Part shown: piece after piece, positions 1 through 7,750 of the stretch
How positions within the stretch are numbered: the stretch's first letter is position 1
How the letters are laid out: each line of letters opens with the position of its first letter
Program-made: the position numbers and the translations under genes
Source: Janibacter endophyticus
GTDB lineage: Bacteria > Actinomycetota > Actinomycetes > Actinomycetales > Dermatophilaceae
NCBI RefSeq assembly: GCF_016888335.1
Contig: NZ_JAFEJG010000004.1
Span: 1,736,001 to 1,800,000 of the forward strand
DNA: 64,000 bases
Reading direction: 5' to 3'
The notes under the pieces: model-generated
Seen by the model: the letters and a program-made list of their open reading frames with translations, nothing else
Told to the model about the DNA's origin: nothing
Database searches by the model: none

Positions 1-331
1 GCTGCAGGATCTCCCGCTCGGTGGTGAGCTTGGTGGTCTCGGCCCGCAGCGCCGCGTTCTCGGCCTCCAGTCGGTCGATCTTCTGCTCCGGCGTCTCACC
101 TTCGGGCGCCGAGGAGTTCCTCTTCGACGGCCTGGACTGCAGTGGGCTGGAGGTCAACGTCCCGTCAGCAGCGGTCTTCTTGCCGGTCCCGTAGACCTCG
201 AGCCAACCCCGCAGCGTGCCACGCACGATGCCGAGGTCCTCGGCGATGCCGCGGACCGTGGCACCCGGGGTGGACTCGTACAAGTCGACGGCCTGACGAC
301 GGAACTCCTCGGAATAGTTCTTCCTAGCCAT
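1..331 (-). CDS. IS3-family transposase OrfA (partial, runs off left edge)
   Basis: The ATG at 331 opens a frame reading MARKNYSEEFRRQAVDLYES, the typical start of the HTH_Tnp_1 / IS911-type OrfA that binds the terminal repeats of the element. The helix-turn-helix follows around residues 20-50 (GATVRGIAEDLGI, then RGTLRGWL). From about residue 85 there is a leucine-zipper-like coiled coil (KIDRLEAENAALRAE), used in IS3 OrfA for oligomerisation with OrfAB. 110 codons are visible and the stop lies outside the window. OrfB is normally made by -1 frameshifting and would also lie to the left. Confidence is high for the family, unknown for activity. Confidence 0.9.
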   Translation of the reverse strand, partial: MARKNYSEEFRRQAVDLYESTPGATVRGIAEDLGIVRGTLRGWLEVYGTGKKTAADGTLTSSPLQSRPSKRNSSAPEGETPEQKIDRLEAENAALRAETTKLTTEREILQ

Positions 332-376
332 GATTCTCGGATCATCTCGCTTCCCCAGCACCACGTGCTGGATTCA

Positions 377-409
377 GCGTGTCCAAGAACCGGGGTCAGG
401 CCCCCCTCA
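377..409. repeat. Terminal inverted repeat of IS3 element
   Basis: Read on the minus strand, the segment starts TGAGGGGGGCC, passes through TGACCCCGG and ends TTCTTGGACACGCTG. The core CCCCGGTTCTTGGACACG recurs with one change (CCCCGGATCTTGGACACG) at the second IS remnant near 9.6 kb. That recurrence is what identifies it as an element end. The target duplication cannot be checked because the far end is outside the window. Confidence 0.65.
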
Positions 410-731
410 GTTGACCGGCGTGTGGAGCCCGGGGTCCATCGGCCAACCGATGTCGTGGTGCTTCAACTCGCGGACCGGTCGCGCGTCCTTCCTACTCCAG
501 TGACTTCCCGCCGAATCGGTGAACCTGAGACGGACCGAGAGGTCGAGGCCAGCCACACTAAACCCCCGACATTGTCGCTGTGACAACGTGAGTGTCTCCC
601 GACGATAGCGCGGCCCCCGACCGTCTCGTCCGAATCGGCACAGAGCCGATCCGGTGCAGGCGCGATTCCTCGGTGCCGCCCACGACCGCGCTCTACGGGC
701 TAGGCTCGGAGCGCCGGGGAGGGAGGCACGG
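410..731. other. Gap without a recognisable gene
   Basis: Between the IS end and the potassium channel start I see no convincing coding frame. The reading frames here lack homology I can recognise and overlap each other. A short dyad TTGTC-N5-GACAA lies near 570-584 and could be an operator for the downstream channel, but its arms are only five bases. The stretch probably contains the channel promoter. Confidence 0.4.
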
Positions 732-1595
732 GTGAGCTTGGTCTGGGTGATCGTGGGGCTGGTGGCTATGGCCGCGGTGCTGGTCGACATGTTCCAAACC
801 CTGCTGTACCCGAGCGGTGACGGCTGGCTGAGCGCCCCATTCATGCGCCTCATCTGGAGGGCCTCGAAGAGACTCGGACATCCGCTGGGATCGGCGACGG
901 GACCGTTGGCCATGGTGTCCTCCATCGCCTTGTGGGTGGTCCTGATGGTGACGGCCGGGGCGTTGATCTACGTCCCGTACGTTCCCGACGGCTTCCTCTA
1001 CTCGCCAGGGATCGACCCCTCGCGGTACCCGGACTTCGCCGAAGCCCTGTACCTCTCGCTCGTGTCCATCGCGACGCTCGGGTTCGGCGACGTGGTCGGC
1101 ACCGGTCCCTGGCTACGGTTCGCACCGCCCCTTGAAGCGCTCGCCGGGTTCGCCCTGCTGACCGCCGCCCTCACGTGGTTCTCCCAGATCGAGGGACCGC
1201 TCGTCCGCCGCCGGGCCTTGGCGATGGAGCTGCGCACGCTCGCCGAGACGGACGCGGCCGGCCACCTCGTCGATTGGCACCCGTCAGCTGCACACGCCAC
1301 GCTGAGCGGCCTTGCGCGCAGCATCCTGGAGGTCCGCACCGACTTCGCCCACCACACGGAGCAGTTCTACTTCCAGGAGACCGAGCCGAACATGGCGCTC
1401 TCGCTCCAACTCGACCAGGCCCTCGCGCTACGGGACGCCGCGTTGGCCGCGCAGGACGTTTCCGTGCGCGACGGCGGTCAGCAGCTGCGCGTGGCGCTGG
1501 AGGAGTTCGCCCACCTCCTAGCCAGCGAATTCGTCGACACCGACGGCGCGGTCGCCTCTACGCTCGACGCCTACCGCACGGAGCACAGCCGCTGA
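732..1595 (+). CDS. Two-TM-type potassium channel (Ion_trans_2 family)
   Basis: Predicted 287-residue membrane protein. A hydrophobic helix lies at residues 1-20 and another near 56-80. A pore loop with the K+ selectivity filter TLGFGD sits at about residues 115-120, followed by an inner helix (LEALAGFALLTAALTWF). The cytoplasmic tail of about 130 residues has no RCK/TrkA domain that I recognise. The frame is open further upstream, but I chose GTG at 732 because a GGAGG lies about eight bases before it and it puts the first helix at the N-terminus. It should conduct K+ across the cell membrane; gating is unknown. It lies between an IS end and an ion antiporter in accessory DNA. Confidence 0.8.
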   Translation: MSLVWVIVGLVAMAAVLVDMFQTLLYPSGDGWLSAPFMRLIWRASKRLGHPLGSATGPLAMVSSIALWVVLMVTAGALIYVPYVPDGFLYSPGIDPSRYPDFAEALYLSLVSIATLGFGDVVGTGPWLRFAPPLEALAGFALLTAALTWFSQIEGPLVRRRALAMELRTLAETDAAGHLVDWHPSAAHATLSGLARSILEVRTDFAHHTEQFYFQETEPNMALSLQLDQALALRDAALAAQDVSVRDGGQQLRVALEEFAHLLASEFVDTDGAVASTLDAYRTEHSR

Positions 1596-1635
1596 TCAGT
1601 CCGAGCGAGGGTTCGGCCGCGCTAGATTTCTCGGT

Positions 1636-2778
1636 ATGAATCTCCTCGACGTGGGCCGAATCGTGCTCGGTCTCGTCCTTCTGGTGGGCGGCGGCGAACT
1701 GCTGGTCCGCGGCGCCTCCGATCTGGCGAAACGCGCGGGGATCAGCTCGCTGGTGGTGGGCCTCACGGTAGTCGCCCTGGCAACCTCTGCACCTGAGCTC
1801 GCCGTCAGCGTCGGCGCGACCCTGAACGGTCAACCCGACCTGGCGGTCGGCAACGTCGTCGGATCCAACATCGTCAACATTCTGGTCATCCTGGGTCTGT
1901 CGGCCCTGGTGCTGCCACTCGCCGTGCGCCAGCAGTTGGTACGCCTCGATGTGCCGGTGATGGTGGGCATGACTGTGGTACTCCTGTTGGTGTCGCTCGA
2001 TGGCCGCATCTCACTCGCCGACGGGACCATACTGCTGGCGTTGATGGCGGTGCACACGGTAGTCACCGTCTGGGTCTCCCGTCGCTCGCCCGAGGCGGAC
2101 GATCATCCCGGCCAGACGATGGACGACAGCGAGCAACCGTCAGACGAGGCGGGCACAGGGCGACGGAGGCCGGGGGTACTTCTGTCGGCTGCATTCCTCG
2201 CGATCGGAGTGGGATTGCTGGTGCTCGGTGCCGGCCAGCTCGTCGACGGCGCCGTGTCGATTGCCGAAGCGTTGGGTGTGAGCGAGCTGGTCATCGGGCT
2301 CACGGTGGTGGCTCTCGGTACGTCGCTGCCGGAGCTGGCCACATCGCTCATCGCCGCGGTCCGCGGGGAGCGCGATATGGCCGTCGGCAACATCGTCGGC
2401 TCCAACATCGCCAACATCGGTCTGGTGCTCGGCGTCCCTGCGCTCATCTCCGGCAACGGTCTTCCGGTGCCGCCCGCCGCCTTGGCGCTGGACATTCCCC
2501 TCATGCTCGCCGTTGCCGTGGCGCTGTCCCCGGTGGTGCTCACCGGCTTCACTGTGGCGCGCTGGGAGGGGGCCATGTTTCTGCTGCTGTACGGCGCGTA
2601 CACGGCGTACCTCGTGCTCGATGCGATCGGCCACGATTCGCTCGAGGGTTTCACGCTGGTGCTGGTGCTGTTCCTGTTGCCGCTGGTGGTGATCACCTTG
2701 GTGGCGATGGTCGGGTACGAGCTGGGGGTCCACGCCGGGCGGCGGCAGGCGAAGCGCGGCGACGAGCCGGGTGGCTGA
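1636..2778 (+). CDS. Calcium/sodium antiporter, CaCA family (YrbG-like)
   Basis: 380-residue protein with the internal duplication typical of Ca2+:cation antiporters. The first alpha repeat contains ALATSAPELAVSVGA and GNVVGSNIVNI (residues about 45-85). The second contains ALGTSLPELATSLIAA and GNIVGSNIANI (about 225-265). The acidic P-E-L residues in both repeats bind the cation in this family. Each half has about five hydrophobic segments, joined by a charged loop around residues 150-180. Length is close to the family norm (320-380). It starts 40 bases after the K+ channel on the same strand, so the two may be co-transcribed as an ion-homeostasis pair. Confidence 0.9.
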   Translation: MNLLDVGRIVLGLVLLVGGGELLVRGASDLAKRAGISSLVVGLTVVALATSAPELAVSVGATLNGQPDLAVGNVVGSNIVNILVILGLSALVLPLAVRQQLVRLDVPVMVGMTVVLLLVSLDGRISLADGTILLALMAVHTVVTVWVSRRSPEADDHPGQTMDDSEQPSDEAGTGRRRPGVLLSAAFLAIGVGLLVLGAGQLVDGAVSIAEALGVSELVIGLTVVALGTSLPELATSLIAAVRGERDMAVGNIVGSNIANIGLVLGVPALISGNGLPVPPAALALDIPLMLAVAVALSPVVLTGFTVARWEGAMFLLLYGAYTAYLVLDAIGHDSLEGFTLVLVLFLLPLVVITLVAMVGYELGVHAGRRQAKRGDEPGG

Positions 2779-2832
2779 CGCTCTCGTGCCCGAACCGTTT
2801 CTCCCCGCGGTCCGAGCGGCTGGCGTGGATCC

Positions 2833-3081
2833 ATGACCCGACTCGTTCTCATCGCCAACGCCGGAGACGGCACCATCAGCACGCTCGCGATCCACCGGGA
2901 GCCCAACCCCCGCCTCGAGGTGCTCGCCACTTCGGGCGACGTCAAAGGCTGCAGCACGTTCGCGATCGACCCAGAGCGCGACCTGGTGTTCGCCGCCACC
3001 AAGGATCCATCCATTGCTGTGCTGCGCCTGGACCGAGGTACGCCAGGGGTGCGTCGACGGGGCGGCGGGAGAGCTCGGTGA
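2833..3081 (+). pseudogene. Beta-propeller lactonase, N-terminal fragment
   Basis: The first 68 or so codons (MTRLVLIANAGDGTISTL through IAVLRLDRG) read as the opening blade of a 6-phosphogluconolactonase-type lactonase, a family that is normally about 300-350 residues. After about position 3040 the plus-strand frame loses homology and stops at 3081. The missing continuation is on the opposite strand immediately next to it (3036-3583). The gene was therefore broken by a rearrangement with a breakpoint at about 3036-3042. No functional product is expected. Confidence 0.75.
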
Positions 3082-3583
3082 GCTCCCCGCTCTCCCTGAA
3101 GAGGAACCGGCCGCCGCGGTGGAGGTCGGCGCCCCAGATGAGGTGTTCCTCCATGGGGTCGGCGCCGTAGCGGCTGCGGCTCAACCCGGCGTCGGGGTCG
3201 ACGACGATGGTGCGCTGCTCCTCGCTGAGGCCGCCATTGTCGCCGCGGCTGTAGCGGATCACCTCGCCGGAGAACTCGGTCAGCAGATACACGTGCCGGC
3301 CGTCCACGATGAGGTGTCGCGGGCCGCTTCCGGCCGGAGCGTTCACCGCGCCCGGGGAGAGCGGCTTCAGCTCCCCGTCTTCGAGCCGGAACTGCGCCAC
3401 GAGGTCGTCTCCGAGCGAGGGTGCGTAGACGTTGTCGTCTGCGGCGACGATCGCGTGCAGGTTGGCGTACTCGAAGCGGGAGTGCGGCTCGCCGAGCTGC
3501 TCGCCGTCGGTGGGCCAGGCCTCGCCGAACCCGTCGTGGTAGCTGGCGCCGAGCAGGGTTGTGCCGTCAGGGGTCAGCGCCAG
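3036..3583 (-). pseudogene. Beta-propeller lactonase, inverted central fragment
   Basis: Read on the minus strand from about 3583, the frame starts LALTPDGTTLLGASYHDG and continues through SGPRHLIVDGRHVYLL and GADLHRGGRFLF. These are clear lactonase-propeller blades without a start codon. The 3' end reads SGELTELSRRPVDAPLAYL. That wording would fit best directly after the RLDRG that ends the plus-strand fragment and directly before LALTPDG. The piece therefore looks inverted and possibly also circularly permuted. It follows the truncated Kef gene on the same strand but in another frame. Confidence 0.75.
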
Positions 3584-4049
3584 CGGCGATGTCCTGCAGG
3601 AGGAGGATGCCGATCGAAGCCCGGCCGTAGAGCGAGCGTTCGTCGTCGAACTCCTCCAGGTGCTTGACGACGAACACCGTGCTGGAGAACGACAACCCGA
3701 ACCCCACCAGCGCGATGGCCCCGGGGTCGCGGTCGAAGGCCAGACCGACGAGGGCGAACGCTCCGATGAGCAACGCCGACAAGAGGCTGAACAGCAGCAA
3801 GTGCAGGCCTGTCGTCACCCAGACGTAGCGGCGCAGCAGCGTGCGGAGGTCGAGTTTCAGCCCGATGCTGAACAGCAACAGCGTCACCCCGAGGTCCGCC
3901 ACCCAGCCCAACCACACCGGCGCCTCGATCCCGAAGGCATTGACGACGAAGCCCGCCGCAAGGAAGCCGACGAGGGCGGGGAGTCTGAGCGCAGCAGCCG
4001 CAGCGCCGCCGAGAAAAGCGGCCACCAGGAAAGTCAGCGCCGACTCCAT
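3567..4049 (-). pseudogene. Kef-type monovalent cation/H+ antiporter (CPA2), C-terminally truncated
   Basis: The ATG at 4049 opens MESALTFLVAAFLGGAAA and continues through PALVGFLAAGFVV, LLFSIGLKLDLRTL and FGLSFSSTVFVVKHLEE, which are characteristic of KefB/KefC membrane domains. The frame is normal up to ILLLQDIAA at about residue 155. It then runs into the inverted lactonase fragment and stops at 3567. Family members have at least 12 membrane helices and usually a TrkA-N domain, so well over half the protein is missing. The junction at about 3578-3583 is the second breakpoint of the rearrangement. Confidence 0.8.
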
Positions 4050-4092
4050 GGCGTCAGGCTACTCTGCGGGGGTCTGGCTCCGGACCCCGCGA

Positions 4093-4301
4093 CTACCTCT
4101 TGGCGTCCACCGCGCGTTGCAGTTCGGCCTTGTTCATCTTGGACCGCCCCTCGATCCCCATCTGCCGCGCCTCGTTGTACAGCTGGTCTCGCGTACGCCC
4201 TGGGCGCCCTTGTGGGAGCGCAGTCCGCCTCGCCGCCCCGACGAGATGTCGTCCAGGGACGAGCGGCTCGCCTCCTCCGACTCGCCAACTACACCCTGCA
4301 T
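4093..4301 (-). pseudogene. Small Rho-N/SAP-like protein, apparent frameshift
   Basis: Two minus-strand frames complement each other. The first starts MQGVVGESEEASRSSLDD and runs through SGRRGGLRSHKGAQGVR. The homologous-looking ending DQLYNEARQMGIEGRSKMNK, closing with AVDAKR, lies in a different frame. The ending is typical of small actinobacterial proteins with a Rho N-terminal / SAP-like helix-extension-helix motif, sometimes labelled plasmid stabilisation proteins. The shift must lie at about 4186-4200. A sequencing error would restore a protein of about 70 residues. Function unknown. Confidence 0.5.
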
Positions 4302-4324
4302 TGTGATGAGCCGGTAAACCGTGG

Positions 4325-4966
4325 TCACTGAGACACCGCCTCGGGACGGGTGATCGATGTCCGACGCAGCCACGCAATAGCCAGACGCTCGTCGCGGTCC
4401 GTGAGCGCATGCGTCGCGGGCACCACGTGGTGGGTCACGTCGGCCCCCATTGCTGCCAGCCCCTGAGCACAGCGGAACCCATCACCGGGCGACCGCCGCT
4501 CGTCATGCGCACCGTCGAGGACCAGCACCGGGAGGCCGTCAAGATTGGAGAGGGGCGTGGTGACGAAGGGAGACAGCGGCCGGAAGAGCACCGCGCCGCT
4601 GAGCAGATCTGCGTGGAACATCAGCAGGGCTGCCGCCGTGATCGCTCCGTTGGAGAACCCCACGGCGACCGGCCGGACACCGCCAAGGTCATCGTGCATG
4701 ACCCGGATGAACGCCTCCAGCCCGGGAATCCTGGCCCTGAGATCGTCCTCGTCGATGCGGCGGTCTGGGTGGCGACGAAAGAACGCGTGCCCGTCGGGCA
4801 GTCGGACCGTCCCACGCACACCGAGGTGCGCGCCGCTAGGCGTGAGCCGCTGAGCCAGTGGGAGCAGGTCGACCTCGCTGCCGTTCGAACCGTGGAACAA
4901 GATCAGCGGGACCTGCGACGGGTCCTCGCCCCGCAGCAGAATATATTCGGGCGCCGGCGAACTCAC
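4325..4966 (-). CDS. Alpha/beta hydrolase, phospholipase/carboxylesterase type
   Basis: 213-residue cytosolic protein. An oxyanion-side motif LILFHGSNGSE lies near residue 25, and the nucleophile elbow GFSNGA is at about residues 103-108. The probable acid is in LVLDGAHDERR and the probable catalytic His in VPATHALTD. Layout and length match the small carboxylesterase / MhqD-like branch that cleaves short ester or thioester bonds. The ORF seems intact despite its broken neighbours. It lies 22 bases from the resolvase stop and may be passenger DNA of the same mobile segment. The natural substrate is unknown. Confidence 0.75.
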   Translation of the reverse strand: MSSPAPEYILLRGEDPSQVPLILFHGSNGSEVDLLPLAQRLTPSGAHLGVRGTVRLPDGHAFFRRHPDRRIDEDDLRARIPGLEAFIRVMHDDLGGVRPVAVGFSNGAITAAALLMFHADLLSGAVLFRPLSPFVTTPLSNLDGLPVLVLDGAHDERRSPGDGFRCAQGLAAMGADVTHHVVPATHALTDRDERLAIAWLRRTSITRPEAVSQ

Positions 4967-4988
4967 GGAATTCCCTCCCGGAGCGCGG

Positions 4989-5573
4989 TCATCGAGAATC
5001 CTCCACCTGCGCCTTCGCGCGCTTGATCGTGCGGTACACGGTTGCTCGCGACACGTTGTAGTCCTCGGCGAGCTGGCCGACCGTCGCGGTGCCGGCCTCG
5101 TAGTCCTGGAGCAGCTTCTTCGTGCGCCGCTCGTTGAGCTTGGGCGGCTTCCCGTTGAGCCGGCCCTGCGCCCGCGCGATCGCCAAGCCCTCCATGGTGC
5201 GCTGCCGATTCAGGTCGGATTCGAACTCCGCGACCATCGCCAGTGCGTTGAACAGGAACTTTCCCACCGGGTCCTCCGGGTCGTGCAGCGACGGCCCCAG
5301 CTGCAACGCCGCTCCCTTGGCGTACACCTGACCCACGAGGTCGCGAGCATCTGGCACCGATCGGGCTAGCCGGTCGAGCTTGGTCACCGCGAGCACATCC
5401 CCAGGACGAAGGGCGGCGATCGCTTGTGTGAGCCCGGGCCGGTTCTTCATCGACCGCCCCGTGCGCTTGTCCGTGTAGATCCGCTCCCGGTCCACACCGA
5501 GGTCAGCCAGGCCCTTCAGCTGCGCAGCGAGGTCTTGGCGCTCAGTCGAGACCCGCGCGTATCCAATCAGCAC
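4989..5573 (-). CDS. Serine recombinase (resolvase/invertase family)
   Basis: Small serine recombinase of about 194 residues. The catalytic Ser lies in GYARVSTERQDL close to the N-terminus. The other signature segments are KLDRLARSVPDARDLV and an arginine-rich stretch ending EFESDLNRQRT, which supplies the active-site arginines. The C-terminus is a Hin-type HTH (TVGQLAEDYNVSRATVYRTI). I prefer the GTG at 5573 because an AGGAGG precedes it and it gives MLIGYARVST, the usual start; an ATG at 5597 is possible. It should resolve cointegrates or invert a segment at a res-like site, and the dyad at 5632-5700 is the obvious candidate. Confidence 0.9.
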   Translation of the reverse strand: MLIGYARVSTERQDLAAQLKGLADLGVDRERIYTDKRTGRSMKNRPGLTQAIAALRPGDVLAVTKLDRLARSVPDARDLVGQVYAKGAALQLGPSLHDPEDPVGKFLFNALAMVAEFESDLNRQRTMEGLAIARAQGRLNGKPPKLNERRTKKLLQDYEAGTATVGQLAEDYNVSRATVYRTIKRAKAQVEDSR

Positions 5574-5631
5574 GCCGCCCGCACCCTCCTGTGTCATTTG
5601 GGGTTCGTTGCTGCGATTCTACGACGTGCAG

Positions 5632-5700
5632 GTCAAATGCGACGGGCTCGCCGCGATCGGCGCGCTGAGCGGTCGACGCGATCGCGGTGTCGCATTTGAC
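5632..5700. promoter_or_regulatory. Long imperfect dyad upstream of the resolvase (res/operator candidate)
   Basis: Outer arms GTCAAATGCGAC (5632-5643) and GTCGCATTTGAC (5689-5700) are perfectly complementary over 12 bases. An inner pair CCGCGATCG / CGATCGCGG extends the symmetry. The dyad begins about 60 bases upstream of the chosen resolvase start and ends just before the kinase start at 5716, so it fills the divergent intergenic space. Resolvases bind and recombine at such multi-dyad sites and often repress their own promoter there. No binding data are available. Confidence 0.55.
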
Positions 5701-5715
5701 GATGGGCACCGGACG

Positions 5716-6852
5716 GTGAGGGCACGGCGGTGGGGGCTGGGCACGCGGCTGCTGCTGTCCACCGTGGCGGTGGTGCTGGTCGGTGCGGGGACGGCGTGGC
5801 TGGTCGCCGCCAGCCTCGGACCGCGGATCTTTCACGAGCATATGGTCGCCGGCCAGGCAGCCAATGAGCCGGTCGTCTATCACGCCGAGTGGGCGTTCCG
5901 CGACGCCTCGACCCTGTCGTTGGCCCTGGCCCTGATGGCGGCACTGACGGCCTCGGTCGCGGTGAGCCTGTTCCTCACCCGCCGGGTGACAGCGTCCTTG
6001 GCGGCGGCCACCACTGCCGCCCGTGCGGTGGCCGCCGGAGAGCACTCGGTTCGGGTCCCACATGTGGGCATGGGCCGGGAGCTCGATGAGTTGGCCGAAG
6101 CGCTGAACACCACGGCCGCCGACCTGGCCGAGGTCGAAGCCACCCGCATCCGGATGCTCGGCAACCTCGCCCACTAGATACGCACCCCGCTGGCCATCTT
6201 GGACGGGTACCTACAGGCCATCGCCGACGGCGTCCACGATGCCGATGAAGAGACCGTGACCTTGCTGCGTGACCAGGTCACTCGCCTGGCCCGGTTAGGG
6301 GAGGACATCGCGGTGGTGACCACCGCCGAGGAGGGCCGGCTGACCATGCGCATGACGCGGGTGGCCGTCACCGAGCTGCTCAGCGCCGCCCGGGCGCAGG
6401 CCGAGAGCCGGTACCGGGAACGTGACGTGGCACTGACCGTCGAGGTCTCACCGACAGCACAGCAGGCCGCGGTGGAGGCCGATCCGGACCGGCTCGGGCA
6501 AGTGCTGACCAATCTGCTCGACAATGCCCTGCGCCACACCCCTGCCGGTGGGCACGTCGAACTCACCGCGGACCGCAACGGGGCCTGGGTGAGTGTGCAC
6601 GTGGCCGACGACGGTGAGGGCATCGGGTCCGAGCACCTGCCCCACCTGTTCGACCGGTTCTACCGGGCCGACACCGCCCGGGACCGCGCCCACGGCGGCT
6701 CCGGGGCGGGCCTGGCCATCGTGCGGGCTATCACCCGCGCCCACGGCGGCACTGTGACCGCCACCAGCGCGGGCCCCGGAGCAGGGTCGACGTTCACCGT
6801 CCGTGTGCCTGCGATGGATGTCGGTGGCACAGGGTTGATGAAGAGTCCATGA
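5716..6852 (+). pseudogene. HAMP sensor histidine kinase interrupted by an amber codon in the H-box
   Basis: The frame 5716-6852 encodes a typical two-TM sensor kinase of about 378 residues. TM1 is LLLSTVAVVLVGAGTAW and TM2 is LSLALALMAALTASVAVSLF, followed by HAMP. The HisKA motif reads LAH-TAG-IRTPLA. The ATPase domain has NLLDNALRHTP, ADDGEGIG, LFDRFYR and GGSGAGLAIV. The stop TAG at 6175-6177 replaces the Glu codon that normally follows the phosphorylated His (GAG to TAG is one base), and everything after it stays in frame. A GTG start at 5716 is chosen because it gives VRARRWGLGTRLLL. The usual upstream response regulator is absent. The downstream lipoproteins suggest metal sensing, by inference only. 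Confidence 0.85.
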
Positions 6853-7007
6853 AGATGGCCGCGCCGGTTAGGAGCCGAGCGGGCTGACCTCGTTAACTGA
6901 AGACAGGGCCGGTCTCGCCATGCGGTGCCGTCGCGTCAGCGGTGAGCACCCGGCGTGCGGATCGTGCCCATCTGATCTTGATGGAGTCTTAAGAGAGGAC
7001 ACTGCTT

Positions 7008-7643
7008 GTGAACACGAAGAGGATGCCCGCGGCCGTCGGTGCTGCCGTCGCCCTGATCCTGACCCTGGCCGCGTGCGGGGGTAGCACAGAGGACGCCAAT
7101 CCGGCCCAGACCCCCGAGACGACGACTTCGGCTCCGGAGACGACTGCCTCGGCAGGGCAGGTCGACCAGGCGCACAACGACGCGGACACCATGTTCGCCC
7201 AGATGATGATCGTCCACCACGAAGGTGCCATCGAGATGGCGGACTTGGCCGTGGAGAAGGCCGCCTCGCAGGAGGTTCGGACCCTGGCCGAGGGCATCTC
7301 CGCTGCGCAGGGACCGGAGATCGAGCAGATGACCTCCTGGCTGGTGGCGTGGGGCGAGGACACCACGCCGAGCGGCGGCATGGACCACACCGGCCACGGT
7401 GGGATGGACATGGAAGGCATGAGCCAGGAAGAGGCGATGGCCGAACTCGAAGGGCTGTCCGGCACCGAGTTCGACCGGCGCTTCCTGGAACTGATGATCG
7501 CCCACCATCAGGGCGCGGTCGAGATGGCCCAGACCCAACTGGTCGACGGGGAGAACCCCCAGGCCCTTGAGCTGGCACAACAGATCATCGACGACCAGCA
7601 GGCCGAGATCAGCGACATGGAAGGCATGCTCGCCAGCCTGTGA
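7008..7643 (+). CDS. DUF305 lipoprotein
   Basis: 211-residue exported lipoprotein. A signal peptide carries the lipobox LAAC at about residue 23, followed by a Thr/Ser/Glu-rich linker. Two DUF305 (ferritin-like helical) half-repeats follow, each with a His pair: MIVHHEGAIEMADL and MIAHHQGAVEMAQT. Between them is a His/Met-rich segment (GGMDHTGHGGMDMEGM) that looks metal-binding. DUF305 proteins such as CopM are linked to copper handling. The position after a sensor kinase and before a propeller lipoprotein fits a periplasmic metal-response cluster, but the metal is inferred. Confidence 0.85.
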   Translation: MNTKRMPAAVGAAVALILTLAACGGSTEDANPAQTPETTTSAPETTASAGQVDQAHNDADTMFAQMMIVHHEGAIEMADLAVEKAASQEVRTLAEGISAAQGPEIEQMTSWLVAWGEDTTPSGGMDHTGHGGMDMEGMSQEEAMAELEGLSGTEFDRRFLELMIAHHQGAVEMAQTQLVDGENPQALELAQQIIDDQQAEISDMEGMLASL

Positions 7644-7750
7644 CTTGCGTTCGACCCGAGGACAGATGTGGCCGTCCACCTGGGACGCGGTCCGCCTCGT
7701 GATCGGCAAGGCCCCGATTCTTGGCCCCGAACCTGAGAAGGAGAACTGAC

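Larger units (their letters stand above)
1..409 (-). mobile_element. IS3-family insertion sequence, left end, cut by window edge
   Basis: The outer end is at about 409, where the minus strand begins TGAGGGGGGCC and continues to CCCCGGTTCTTGGACACG, a terminal sequence of the type found at the ends of actinobacterial IS3-family elements. Inside it lies the start of an OrfA transposase reading leftward out of the window. The orfB half and the other end lie beyond position 1. A closely similar end occurs at 9598-9618. The family call is solid from OrfA; the exact IS name cannot be given. Confidence 0.8.

Noticed and set aside
407-925. 172-codon minus-strand frame upstream of the K+ channel
   Set aside because: Overlaps the channel gene, no homology I can recognise and Ser/Arg-rich shadow-like text.
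6175-6177. Programmed amber decoding (pyrrolysine) in the kinase
   Set aside because: No Pyl genes in the window, and the position normally holds Glu, one base away. A plain nonsense mutation or sequencing error is simpler.
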